This document shows, piece after piece, positions 40,368-49,408 of a DNA stretch of 64,000 bases; the first letter of the stretch is position 1, and every line of letters starts with the position of its first letter. The position numbers were made by a program, and so were the translations under genes. Where the stretch lies: the NCBI RefSeq assembly GCF_000170795.1, contig NZ_ABCM01000011.1:1-64000 (forward strand), in the 5' to 3' direction. The notes under the pieces are model-generated. The model was not told where the DNA came from, searched no databases, and saw nothing but the letters and a program-made list of their open reading frames with translations. Source of the DNA: Pedobacter sp. BAL39. Lineage in GTDB: Bacteria; Bacteroidota; Bacteroidia; Sphingobacteriales; Sphingobacteriaceae.

Positions 40368-40693
40368 TGAGTACGAATAAACCCGCTGTACCGAATACTA
40401 CCGTTACCAGAAATGTAAATGATCTGGATCAGAAAACTGAGAACATCTATGAGTCTTTGGTGATCATTTCTAAGAGGGCTAATCAGATTTCAAACAACAT
40501 CAAAGAAGAACTCCACGGCAAACTAGCTGAGTTCGCTTCTTCAAATGATAACCTGGAAGAGATCTTTGAAAACAGGGAGCAGATTGAAATCAGCAAGCAC
40601 TATGAGCGCATGCCAAAACCTACTTTGATTGCTATTGATGAGTTCCTGAATGATAAAGTTTATCACAGAAACCCAGCGAAAGAACAACAGTAA
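40367..40693 (+). CDS. rpoZ: RNA polymerase omega subunit (Bacteroidota type)
   Basis: The 108-residue protein has the omega helix pattern: TRNVNDLDQKTENIYESLVI followed by SKRANQIS, the segment that clasps the beta' C-terminus in characterised omega. The length fits the Bacteroidota omega. It is located between bamD and coaBC, as in many Bacteroidota genomes, and is translated from an overlap with the bamD stop. Confidence 0.85.
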   Translation: MSTNKPAVPNTTVTRNVNDLDQKTENIYESLVIISKRANQISNNIKEELHGKLAEFASSNDNLEEIFENREQIEISKHYERMPKPTLIAIDEFLNDKVYHRNPAKEQQ

Positions 40694-40736
40694 AAAGATC
40701 GGGCATCGGTAATAATTTGCATCTTTGCAGGCAACC

Positions 40737-41939
40737 ATGCTAGAAAATAAAAACATCATTCTTGGCGTTTGCGGCAGCATTGCGGCATATAAATCGGCTA
40801 CACTAGTGAGATTACTGGTGAAGGCTGGCGCAAACGTCAAAGTAATTCTTACCGCCGACGCCGCCAATTTCATTACGCCGCTTACCCTGGCCACGCTTTC
40901 AAAAAATCCTGTTTACACCCAATATTTTGATGCCGAAACCGGCGTATGGAGCAACCATGTAGAGCTGGGCCTATGGGCAGATTACATGTTGATCGCGCCT
41001 GCCAGTGCGAACACACTTGCCAAAATGGCGACAGGCATTTGCGACAACCTCCTTACCGCAGTATACTTATCTGCAAAGTGCCCCGTGCTGTTTGCCCCTG
41101 CAATGGATCTGGACATGTGGAAACATGAAAGTACACAACACAACATCCAGCAGCTACAAACATACCACAACCAACTCATCGCACCGGGCAGTGGTGAACT
41201 CGCCAGCGGACTTTATGGAGAAGGGCGTATGGCCGAGCCTGAGGAAATCTTCAGTTTCCTCGAAGCGCTGATCAGTCAGCACCTCCCCCTGAAGGGCAAA
41301 AATGTCACGGTTACTGCTGGGCCTACTTATGAGGCCATCGACCCTGTACGTTTCATCGGAAACCATTCCTCCGGAAAGATGGGCTTCGCCATTGCAGACC
41401 AGCTGGCAACATTGGGCGCAACAGTGACACTGATCAGCGGCCCCACCGCAGAAAAAAGCCTCCACAAGGTCAACAGAATAAATGTCACCAGCGCCGCCGA
41501 TATGCTGGAGGCCTGCACCGCAGCTTTCACTCAAACCGACATCATGGTGATGAGTGCCGCAGTTGCCGACTATACCCCTGTGAAAAAGGAAACACAGAAG
41601 ATCAAAAAACATACAGAAGAATTTCAGCTGGAGCTCCGGAAAACAACAGACATCCTGGCAACACTGGGCGCCATGAAAAAGGATCATCAGCTCCTGATCG
41701 GATTTGCACTGGAAACAGAAAACGAAGAGGTCCATGCCAAAGCAAAACTGCTAAAGAAAAACCTGGACCTCATTGTGCTGAACTCCCTGAACGATAAAGG
41801 CGCCGGCTTCAAGGTCGACACCAATAAAATTACTATCTTTAATCGTGCTGCCGAAAAAACAGTATTCCAGACGAAGTCTAAAACTGAGGTCGCCAAAGAT
41901 ATATGCACTGAAATATTAAAGTTAGTCGCACGCTCATGA
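40737..41939 (+). CDS. coaBC: Phosphopantothenoylcysteine decarboxylase / synthetase
   Basis: The 400-residue fusion makes 4'-phosphopantetheine in coenzyme A synthesis. The N-terminal CoaC flavoprotein has GSIAAYKSATLVRLL, SANTLAKMATGICDN and the PAM-x-x-x-MW motif as PAMDLDMW (Asp in place of the usual Asn). The CoaB domain begins at VTAGPTYEAIDPVRFIGN with HSSGKMG. I start at ATG 40737; an in-frame TTG (40725) is part of a possible -7 box (CATCTTTG). It overlaps the next gene by 4 bases. Confidence 0.95.
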   Translation: MLENKNIILGVCGSIAAYKSATLVRLLVKAGANVKVILTADAANFITPLTLATLSKNPVYTQYFDAETGVWSNHVELGLWADYMLIAPASANTLAKMATGICDNLLTAVYLSAKCPVLFAPAMDLDMWKHESTQHNIQQLQTYHNQLIAPGSGELASGLYGEGRMAEPEEIFSFLEALISQHLPLKGKNVTVTAGPTYEAIDPVRFIGNHSSGKMGFAIADQLATLGATVTLISGPTAEKSLHKVNRINVTSAADMLEACTAAFTQTDIMVMSAAVADYTPVKKETQKIKKHTEEFQLELRKTTDILATLGAMKKDHQLLIGFALETENEEVHAKAKLLKKNLDLIVLNSLNDKGAGFKVDTNKITIFNRAAEKTVFQTKSKTEVAKDICTEILKLVARS

Positions 41940-42850
41940 TGAAACGTTTTCTATTGATGATGATCGCTGTCGTAGGCAGCTATACCACTATCCTTGCACA
42001 GGAGCTGAACAGCCGCGTCCAGGTGCTTGCCCCTACAGTACCCAACATCAACAAAAGAAATCTGGATATCCTGCAGAACATCATCAGGGAGTTCCTGAAC
42101 AGCAATAAGTGGACGACAGAGAGTTATACTCCCCAGGAGCGCATTTCCTGCAACCTGGTGATCACCATTACCGCCTGGGATGGCAGCTCCGCCTATAAAG
42201 CGGAAGCACAGATTCAATCCAGCAGGCCTGTATTTGGGAGCGCCTATAACAGCACACTGCTCAACATGAGCGACAAAGATTTTGACTTCAACTACAATGA
42301 GGGGCAGTCCCTGGACTTCTCCGATCAAAACTTCATCTCCAACCTCAGCTCACTTTTAGGCTTCTATGCAAATACCATCATCGGCCTCGATAAAGACAGC
42401 TTCAGTAAACTGGGGGGCACTCCCTACTACCTGAAAGCACAGACCCTGCTTAACCTCGCGCAGCAGGCTGGCAACAGTGGATGGAAGGCTGCAGACGGAT
42501 TGAGAAACAGGTACTGGTTAAATGAAAACCTGCTGAATAAAAGCTTCAGCGACCTGAGGGCTTTCATCTACGACTATCATTTTAACGGACTGGACCGCCT
42601 GCAGGAAGATAAGGATAAAGGCACAAAAAAAATCATCTCTATCCTGTCCGACCTAAACCGACTGGACCGCCAGAAGCTTGGCTCCATATTTCCAAACGTC
42701 TACCTTTCAGCTAAGGCCGACGAAATCGCAAATGTGATCGCGCTGAGTAATCCGCAAGACCGCATGAAGGCTTATAACCTGCTGGTGGAAATCGACCCGG
42801 CAAACATCAGTAAATATGAAATCCTGAAAGCTCAGAAACAAGGGTTTTAG
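41936..42850 (+). CDS. DUF4835 protein (PorD-like)
   Basis: The 304-residue protein has a signal peptide (about 1-21, ending ILAQ) and the DUF4835 pattern, notably SSRPVFGSAYNSTLLN, FDFNYNEGQ and YANTIIGLDKDSF. Members are found across Bacteroidota and are linked in annotations to the type IX secretion system (PorD); I cannot confirm that role here and no other T9SS gene is in the window. The start overlaps the coaBC stop. Confidence 0.85.
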   Translation: MMKRFLLMMIAVVGSYTTILAQELNSRVQVLAPTVPNINKRNLDILQNIIREFLNSNKWTTESYTPQERISCNLVITITAWDGSSAYKAEAQIQSSRPVFGSAYNSTLLNMSDKDFDFNYNEGQSLDFSDQNFISNLSSLLGFYANTIIGLDKDSFSKLGGTPYYLKAQTLLNLAQQAGNSGWKAADGLRNRYWLNENLLNKSFSDLRAFIYDYHFNGLDRLQEDKDKGTKKIISILSDLNRLDRQKLGSIFPNVYLSAKADEIANVIALSNPQDRMKAYNLLVEIDPANISKYEILKAQKQGF

Positions 42851-42889
42851 CTCATTCCAGCAGCAAGCCATCTTTTTTTAATCTTTTAT

Positions 42890-42937
42890 TTTGATTATAC
42901 GAATATCTTCGTACATTTGATTACGAAACAATTCGTA
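42890..42937 (+). promoter_or_regulatory. BlaI-type promoter with two identical operators
   Basis: TTTG (42890-42893), 18 bases, TACATTTG (42912-42919) is a strong promoter. Two perfect palindromes TACGAA-N4-TTCGTA lie at 42898-42913 and 42922-42937, 24 bases centre to centre, covering the spacer and the probable start point. This layout is what an autorepressing BlaI/MecI dimer would use. Confidence 0.88.
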
Positions 42938-42948
42938 TATATATAAAG

Positions 42949-43332
42949 ATGACTGAAGCTCAAAACATTAAGCCTACGGAAAGTGAACTGGAGATCTTGC
43001 AGATCCTTTGGAAAAAAGGGAACTGCACAGTCAGGGAGGTGCACGAGATTTTAGAAAAAAATAAGGATGCGGGATATACGACCACTTTAAAGTTGATGCA
43101 GATCATGGCTGAGAAGGGATTGGTAGCCCGCAATACCAGTTCAAAAACACACATTTACAGTGCCCTCATCAATCAGCATAAAACTCAGCAACACCTGGTA
43201 AACAAGATGATCGACAATGTATTTAACGGATCGGCGGCAAGATTAGTGATGCAGGCCCTGGGAAACCACAGTGCCAGCAAGGATGAGATAGATTCAATAA
43301 AGAAATATCTGGATGAACTAAGCAAAAAATAA
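42949..43332 (+). CDS. BlaI/MecI-family transcriptional repressor
   Basis: The 127-residue repressor has the MecI-type winged helix (PTESELEILQILWKKGNCTV and TTTLKLMQIMAEKGLVARNT) and a helical C-terminal dimerisation tail. In other bacteria the partner BlaR1 protease inactivates it on a signal. The gene precedes the BlaR1-like gene by 4 bases and carries two matching operators in its promoter. There is no beta-lactamase gene nearby. Confidence 0.93.
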   Translation: MTEAQNIKPTESELEILQILWKKGNCTVREVHEILEKNKDAGYTTTLKLMQIMAEKGLVARNTSSKTHIYSALINQHKTQQHLVNKMIDNVFNGSAARLVMQALGNHSASKDEIDSIKKYLDELSKK

Positions 43333-43336
43333 AACT

Positions 43337-45262
43337 ATGGAAGCCCTCTTAAACAACCTCATCAAAGCAACTGGCTGGAGCATTTTTCACTCGCTGTGGC
43401 AGGGAGCCATCATTTACGGAATACTACTGCTCGTTACCCTTGCTTTCCCGAAACTGCAATCAAAGTTAAAACACAACATGGCCTACGGTGCCATCTGTCT
43501 CATCTTCATTTCTTTTGTGGTGACCTTCTTTTCGGTATTCAAAATGCCGGAAACGGGAAATCAGGCTGCTAGCACAGTAGTCATGATAGATGCGGATTAC
43601 GAAGCTTACGGCACCAGTCTAACCCAACAGATCAGCAGCACTGCAGAGTATGCCTTTCCTTATCTGGTCAGCATCTATGGTGCAGGACTTATCTTCCAGT
43701 TGTTTATGCTTTTCGGAGGATACAAACGGATGCTGGACATCCGGAAGGCACTGCGCGTTGCAGTCCCCAAAGAATGGAACCAGTCATTTGAGCAACTGAA
43801 AGCAAGGTTTAATCTACGTAGAACAATAGGTTTTTATCTTTCAGAACAAATCAATGTACCCTTGGTAATCGGCTATTTCAAGCCCGTAGTCCTTTTTCCC
43901 ATGGCATTGGCCACACAGCTGGACATTGAGCAGGTGGAGGCCATATTGATCCATGAACTCTCCCATATCCGCAGGAACGACTACCTCCTCAACCTGATCA
44001 AAACCGGAATTGAAACACTTCTTTTCTTCAACCCTTTTGTGTGGTTGAGTGGCAGGGCAATCAATATCGAGCGTGAACATGCCTGCGATGACCTGGTCCT
44101 GAAGTTTACCGGAACACCCGTTACCTATGCACATGCCCTCCTTAAACTGGAAATATTAAAAGACAAATCCTCACCTGCCCTATCCATGGCTGCAACAGGA
44201 AAAAATCAACACTTATATCAACGTATTAAAAGGATTACTGATATGAAAACGAACTACATGAATGCCAAACAACAGCTCATGGCAATTGCGCTGACCGTGG
44301 CCACGGTAGTCTCGCTGGCTTGGGTAAAACCATCCGCAGCACAACAGGCAGATACGAAAACAACCTCCAGTGCCCAGGAAATTCCTGCGCCACCAGTGCC
44401 ACCAGCGCCGATGATACCTATGGCTCCTATAGCGCCTATGCCACCTCAAGCTCAGTCACCGGTACAACCGCCATTGCCACCGCAGCCCTTCTGCACCATA
44501 AAAAACACAACGCAGCTGTTTCAGGACACCACGAAGAAAAAGCTGAAGTACACCATTATCGCAATCGATGAAAATGGGAAGAAAAAGAAATATCACTCCA
44601 TCGAGGAGATGCCGGAGCGCATGAGAAATCAGGTTGTTAGCGACCATTTCAACATCAACATCAACAATGATATCGCAATCGACAGCATCGTCACTGCGAG
44701 CGTATCCTTCCTGAAATCACCGGAATGGAAAAAAGCGATGACAGACATTAAGATCAGTACTGATGGCGTTCAGAAATACTTTAATTCACCCGAATGGAAA
44801 TCCCAGCAGGAGGAGATCAGGAGAAGCACGGCAGAGATGAAAAAGTATTTCAACTCCCCGGAATGGAAAGCCCAGCAAGAGGAGATCAGAAAAAGTGCTT
44901 CGGAGCTCCGCATTCAGTTCAATTCACCTGAATGGAACGAGCATCAGGAAGAAATCAAAAAAAGTGCTGCAGAAATGAAAAAGTACTTCAACTCCCCGGA
45001 ATGGAAATCCCATCAGGAAGAGTTGCGGAAGAACATGAATGAAGCCACAAAGCAGCTGAACGAAAACAACCAGACTAAGGAGCGCCATCAGGCCGCGAAA
45101 AAGCAGGTTGACGTAGCCCGAACGCAACTGGAAAATGCCCGAAAACAAGCGGAGCAATACGCCCAAATGGCAAGAGCTGGCGCTGATGCAGACAGGAGAC
45201 TGACTGACCACCGACAGTTGGATGAAATCAGGGCAGTAGAAGAAAAAAAGATGCAGTTATAA
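43337..45262 (+). CDS. BlaR1-like M56 membrane metalloprotease with SPEW repeats
   Basis: The 641-residue protein has four predicted transmembrane segments and an M56 protease domain with the zinc motif HELSH at residues 206-210, followed by EREHACDD and NPFVW. The usual penicillin-binding sensor domain is absent. Instead, after the last helix (about 313-335) there is a proline-rich stretch (PPVPPAPMIPMAPIAPMPPQ) and five tandem repeats of exactly 23 residues beginning SPEW at 461, 484, 507, 530 and 553, then a coiled-coil-like tail. The repeats should be periplasmic, so the sensed signal is likely different from beta-lactams. It is co-transcribed with the BlaI gene. Confidence 0.85.
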   Translation: MEALLNNLIKATGWSIFHSLWQGAIIYGILLLVTLAFPKLQSKLKHNMAYGAICLIFISFVVTFFSVFKMPETGNQAASTVVMIDADYEAYGTSLTQQISSTAEYAFPYLVSIYGAGLIFQLFMLFGGYKRMLDIRKALRVAVPKEWNQSFEQLKARFNLRRTIGFYLSEQINVPLVIGYFKPVVLFPMALATQLDIEQVEAILIHELSHIRRNDYLLNLIKTGIETLLFFNPFVWLSGRAINIEREHACDDLVLKFTGTPVTYAHALLKLEILKDKSSPALSMAATGKNQHLYQRIKRITDMKTNYMNAKQQLMAIALTVATVVSLAWVKPSAAQQADTKTTSSAQEIPAPPVPPAPMIPMAPIAPMPPQAQSPVQPPLPPQPFCTIKNTTQLFQDTTKKKLKYTIIAIDENGKKKKYHSIEEMPERMRNQVVSDHFNININNDIAIDSIVTASVSFLKSPEWKKAMTDIKISTDGVQKYFNSPEWKSQQEEIRRSTAEMKKYFNSPEWKAQQEEIRKSASELRIQFNSPEWNEHQEEIKKSAAEMKKYFNSPEWKSHQEELRKNMNEATKQLNENNQTKERHQAAKKQVDVARTQLENARKQAEQYAQMARAGADADRRLTDHRQLDEIRAVEEKKMQL

Positions 45263-45281
45263 ACCACACACAAACGAAAGT

Positions 45282-45317
45282 AAAAAGGCGGAAGAAAAAC
45301 AACTTCCGCCTTTTTTT
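45282..45317 (+). terminator. Terminator after the BlaR1-like gene
   Basis: AAAAAGGCGGAAG (45282-45294) pairs with CTTCCGCCTTTTT (45303-45315) and continues into T residues, 20 bases after the stop codon. Confidence 0.92.
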
Positions 45318-45370
45318 GTGACAAAGAATAAGCAGCCATTGCGGAAGATTTCATATTTTAGCATCAGAAT

Positions 45371-47029
45371 ATGCTACAAAAACTGACTATCCGTAACTAC
45401 GCATTAATAGACAGTGTTGAACTGGAACTGGACAAAGGCCTGAACATCATCACTGGAGAAACCGGTGCCGGTAAAAGCATCATGCTGGGTGCACTGTCAC
45501 TGATCCTCGGGCAGCGTGCAGAGACGAAATACTTCTTCAACCAGGATAAAAAATGTATCATCGAAGGTCAGTTCCAGCTCAAAAATACGGACCTGAAGGT
45601 CTTGTTTGAGGAGCAAGACATCGACTTTTACGAAGAGAGCACGCTGAGGCGCGAAATTTCCACTGATGGCAAATCCAGAGCTTTCATCAATGATACCCCG
45701 GTTACATTGAGTCTGATGAAACAGATCGGCGAACGGCTGATTGACATCCATTCACAACACGCCACGCTGGCGGTGAATGATCCCGCCTTTCAGCTTGCTG
45801 TAGTAGACACGCTTGCTAATCATCAGGCGGCATTGCACAGTTACAGGTCATCCTATAAAAAATATAAAAAAGACCAGCAAACACTTGCCGCCCTGCAGCA
45901 GGCTGCCGATGAAGCGCGCAGCCGTCAGGACTATGAGCAGTTTCTGTTCAATGAACTGGAACAGGCGGCGCTAAAAGCTGAAGAACAGCAGCAGCTGGAA
46001 GCAGAGCTCCAGACACTCAGCAATGCCGAAAGCATCAAACGCGCTTTACTGGGCAGTTACCAACTGCTGAGTGAGCAGGAGATGTCCGTTTTGCCCATGC
46101 TCAAGGAAGCCATCGTCCAGATCCAGCATATTGAGAGGTATAACCCCGCCTATGAATCCCTGAATGAACGCCTGCGTTCCTCCATGATTGAGCTGAAGGA
46201 CATTGCTGATGAAGCACAGCACCTGGAGGAAAGCGTCATCTTCAGTCCGGCGAGGATTGAAGAGATCAACGGCAGGCTGGACGTCATCTACAGCCTGCAG
46301 ACGAAACACAAGGTCAACAATATTGAAGAGCTGCTGGCCATCCAGGAACAGCTGTCCACCAACCTGAGCGACCTGCAGAACAGCGATGAAGAAATTGAAC
46401 GACTTAGCAAGGAAATCGCCCAGCTGAAGGGCAGCCTGGAGCAACAGGCAGAGAAGCTTTCTGCAAACCGGAAAAAATCTATCGCTGCGACGGAAAAACA
46501 GGTTGCAGAAGTGCTCCACCAGGTAGGTATGCCAAATGCCAGGATCAAGATAGAACAGCTGGCCTTAGGGGAGCTGAACAAAGATGGGAAAGACCTCATC
46601 ACCCTCCTGTTTTCCGCAAATAACGGCCAGGCACCCGCCCCGGTAGGAAAAGTGGCTTCAGGAGGCGAGTTGTCCAGATTGATGCTGGCCATAAAATCCA
46701 TCATGGCCAAACATACCGACCTCCCCACACTGATATTTGATGAAATAGATACCGGTATTTCGGGCGAAACGGCGCTGCGCGTAGGTGAAGTGATTGGCAA
46801 CCTGGAGCAGAACATGCAGGTCATCTGCATCACCCACCTTCCCCAGATTGCCGCAAAAGGCGAAGCCCACTACTTCGTGTATAAAAATGAGCAGTCGCAG
46901 CGTACCACTACGGGCATCCGTCGACTGAGCCATGCTGAGCGTGTCACCACCATCGCAGAAATGCTGAGCGGGAAAAATCCTGCTGCCTCGGCACTCAAGA
47001 ATGCGGAAGACCTGCTGAAGATCTCATGA
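45371..47029 (+). CDS. recN: DNA repair protein RecN
   Basis: The 552-residue SMC-like ATPase takes part in double-strand break repair. The Walker A (ITGETGAGKSIML) is near residue 32, a long coiled coil with Gln/Glu/Leu-rich helices (LFNELEQAALKAEEQQQL) fills the centre, and the signature SGGELSRLMLAI and Walker B LIFDEIDTGISGE are near the C-terminus. Length fits RecN. It overlaps the next gene by 4 bases. Confidence 0.95.
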   Translation: MLQKLTIRNYALIDSVELELDKGLNIITGETGAGKSIMLGALSLILGQRAETKYFFNQDKKCIIEGQFQLKNTDLKVLFEEQDIDFYEESTLRREISTDGKSRAFINDTPVTLSLMKQIGERLIDIHSQHATLAVNDPAFQLAVVDTLANHQAALHSYRSSYKKYKKDQQTLAALQQAADEARSRQDYEQFLFNELEQAALKAEEQQQLEAELQTLSNAESIKRALLGSYQLLSEQEMSVLPMLKEAIVQIQHIERYNPAYESLNERLRSSMIELKDIADEAQHLEESVIFSPARIEEINGRLDVIYSLQTKHKVNNIEELLAIQEQLSTNLSDLQNSDEEIERLSKEIAQLKGSLEQQAEKLSANRKKSIAATEKQVAEVLHQVGMPNARIKIEQLALGELNKDGKDLITLLFSANNGQAPAPVGKVASGGELSRLMLAIKSIMAKHTDLPTLIFDEIDTGISGETALRVGEVIGNLEQNMQVICITHLPQIAAKGEAHYFVYKNEQSQRTTTGIRRLSHAERVTTIAEMLSGKNPAASALKNAEDLLKIS

Positions 47030-48255
47030 TCAGGTTCCTCTCGGGTGTCCTCCTCCTCCTCTGCTTCAGCACGGGTACGCATGCGCAGAACCTGTACTCC
47101 ATCACGGGCACGGTAAAAGACAAAAAGGGAGAGACACTACCTGGGGCGGGGATTTACCTGAGTGGGTATACCATTGCTACTGTTGCCAACAACGACGGCC
47201 AGTTTAACCTCAGCAAGCTGAAACCAGGATCTTATGAAGTCGTCGTTCAGATGATCGGCTTCCTTCCCTACAGCAAAAGTGTGATCATTGGCGACAAATC
47301 TGTAGACATCACCATTGTCCTTGCTGAGAACACCATACAGCTCAACGAGGTGGTGATCAGGTCAGACCCCGACAGGGACAAGAACCTGCAGATCTTCAAG
47401 GATTTCTTCATTGGCAAAACGCCAAATTCTGCACAATGTAAAATACTCAACCCCAATGTGCTCTTCATAAAATACGATAAAGAAACCAAGGTGCTCAGTG
47501 TGACCACCAACGAATTCCTGGTGGTAGAAAATAAAGCCCTGGGTTACCAGCTGAAATATATGCTCACTTTATTCGAGTACAACTACAACACCAGGATCAT
47601 CTCTTTCTCGGGCCTCCCGGTATTTGAAGACCTGAAGGGGTCCGCCAAAAAGAAAAAGGAATGGCTGGAGCGCCGGGAGAACGCCTATCATGGATCTCCA
47701 CAGCACTTCTTCCAGTCGTTATACCGGAACAGCTCAGCTGAAGATGGTTTTGTCATCTACAAACGTGTCCATGTTAAAAACCCAAACCGGCCGTCAGACA
47801 GCCTGCTTGCCGCCATGAGGACTCGTTTGCTTCGAAAGGCTCCTGGAAGTATGATGAGGGCAGGACCTGTAGAGGTAGATTCACTGACCATCCTGAAGCA
47901 GCTCTACGAACTGCCCAAAGAATACCTGGTGCTGGATACCAATGCAGTCAACCCGGATACGCTGGTCAAACATTTCTATCCCAACCGCAGAACCGTCAAC
48001 TTTAAAGATGAGCTGTATGTCATGTACACCAGAGAACAGGAATCCAATGGATATTCGTCCACCGGGCATTACGTCATGAGGCCACTCTTCATTCCCAATT
48101 ATCAGATTTCTATTGTGCGTCAATTGTCCGGATCATTTAGCTTTTATGCCAACGGTGGGATGCACGACAACAGGTCGGTTCTCTACGAGGGCTTCTGGGC
48201 TTATGAAAAAATCGGCGACATGGTTCCCATCGATTACATCCCCCGAAAAAGATAA
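47026..48255 (+). CDS. Exported carboxypeptidase-regulatory-like protein
   Basis: The 409-residue protein has a signal peptide (about 1-20, ending THAQ) and an N-terminal CarboxypepD_reg-like domain (residues 23-105: YSITGTVKDKKGETLPGAGI ... QLNEVVI), which is usual at the start of TonB-dependent receptors and of stand-alone proteins. The rest (residues 110-409) is not recognised and is not a receptor barrel of the usual length. It is co-transcribed with recN, but probably not functionally related. Confidence 0.75.
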   Translation: MIRFLSGVLLLLCFSTGTHAQNLYSITGTVKDKKGETLPGAGIYLSGYTIATVANNDGQFNLSKLKPGSYEVVVQMIGFLPYSKSVIIGDKSVDITIVLAENTIQLNEVVIRSDPDRDKNLQIFKDFFIGKTPNSAQCKILNPNVLFIKYDKETKVLSVTTNEFLVVENKALGYQLKYMLTLFEYNYNTRIISFSGLPVFEDLKGSAKKKKEWLERRENAYHGSPQHFFQSLYRNSSAEDGFVIYKRVHVKNPNRPSDSLLAAMRTRLLRKAPGSMMRAGPVEVDSLTILKQLYELPKEYLVLDTNAVNPDTLVKHFYPNRRTVNFKDELYVMYTREQESNGYSSTGHYVMRPLFIPNYQISIVRQLSGSFSFYANGGMHDNRSVLYEGFWAYEKIGDMVPIDYIPRKR

Positions 48256-48331
48256 AACCAGGCACGTCCTAAAATATTGTTAGAATAGTCATTCTTCATT
48301 ATAATAATACTAATATTTTTAGTAATTTTAG

Positions 48332-49408
48332 ATGATGATTAAAGAAGAACAAGCAGGAGAAAAGTATTTCAAAGGCCGAGGGGCGCAACTGAACCCGAAC
48401 AACCGCTTTTTCAAAAATGAATATGTGAAGGAACATGAGGAGGGCATTGACGATTGGGAAGATCCGGAGCAAAAGACTTCTTTTATTTTCGGGCAGTCGA
48501 AATCCATAGTCAACAAAGTCACAAGCCCCGATGTGGGCATGGCCTATTCCCTCAATCCCTACCAGGGTTGCGAGCATGGCTGCACGTATTGTTACGCAAG
48601 GAATGCGCATGAGTACTGGGGTTTCAGTGCGGGGCTGGACTTCGAGCGGAAGATTATCGTCAAGAAGGATGCGCCGCAGCTCTTCCGGAAATTTCTGGAG
48701 CGCAAGGGATGGGATGCCTCCACCATTTCCTTATCAGGGAATACCGATTGTTACCAGCCTGCAGAGCGGCAGTTCCGCATTACCAGGGAGCTGCTGGAAA
48801 TTGCGCTGGAATACCGGCAGCCCATCGGGATGATCACAAAAAATGCATTGATACTACGCGACCTCGACCTGTTGTCGGAGATGGCAAAGCTCAACCTCTG
48901 CATGGTTTACATCTCCATCAACAGCCTGAATGAGCAGCTGAGGTTAAAGATGGAACCCCGGACGGCCACAGCAAAACAGCGGCTGAAGGTTGTGGAGGCA
49001 TTGAGCAGCGCAGGCATTCCTACCGGAGTAATGGTCGCACCGCTTGTCCCCGGACTGAGTGACCATGAAATTCCGACGGTGTTAAAGGCAGTAAGCAACG
49101 CTGGGGCGATATCTGCAGGTTATACCGTAGTCCGGCTCAATGGTGCCATTGCCGGAATCTTTGAAGACTGGCTACGTAAGAATTTCCCGGACAGATTTGA
49201 AAAGGTATGGCACGCCATCCAGTCCTGTCACCATGGAAATGTAAATGACAGCAGGTTTGGGGAACGCATGAGGGGTGATGGCAACATTGCCCAACTGATC
49301 AGGGACAGTTTTAAGCTGCACTGCCGTTTGAACAGACTCAATGAGCAGCGGATCCAACTGGATTCCAGTCTTTTTAAAGTGCCCGGAACCCAGTTTAGTA
49401 TGTTTTAG
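48332..49408 (+). CDS. PA0069-like radical SAM protein
   Basis: The 358-residue protein is a radical SAM enzyme, with CEHGCTYCYA providing the three iron-sulphur cysteines near residue 80 and further SAM-domain elements (SGNTDCYQPAERQFRITREL). The N-terminal segment GRGAQLNPNNRFF and the overall length match the PA0069 family, of which the reaction is unknown. It ends in a tail overlap with the minus-strand sugar-isomerase-like gene. Confidence 0.88.
   Translation: MMIKEEQAGEKYFKGRGAQLNPNNRFFKNEYVKEHEEGIDDWEDPEQKTSFIFGQSKSIVNKVTSPDVGMAYSLNPYQGCEHGCTYCYARNAHEYWGFSAGLDFERKIIVKKDAPQLFRKFLERKGWDASTISLSGNTDCYQPAERQFRITRELLEIALEYRQPIGMITKNALILRDLDLLSEMAKLNLCMVYISINSLNEQLRLKMEPRTATAKQRLKVVEALSSAGIPTGVMVAPLVPGLSDHEIPTVLKAVSNAGAISAGYTVVRLNGAIAGIFEDWLRKNFPDRFEKVWHAIQSCHHGNVNDSRFGERMRGDGNIAQLIRDSFKLHCRLNRLNEQRIQLDSSLFKVPGTQFSMF

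Noticed and set aside
43337..45262. Classical beta-lactam sensor BlaR1
   Set aside because: The C-terminal penicillin-binding domain is missing and replaced by SPEW repeats, and no beta-lactamase gene is in the neighbourhood.
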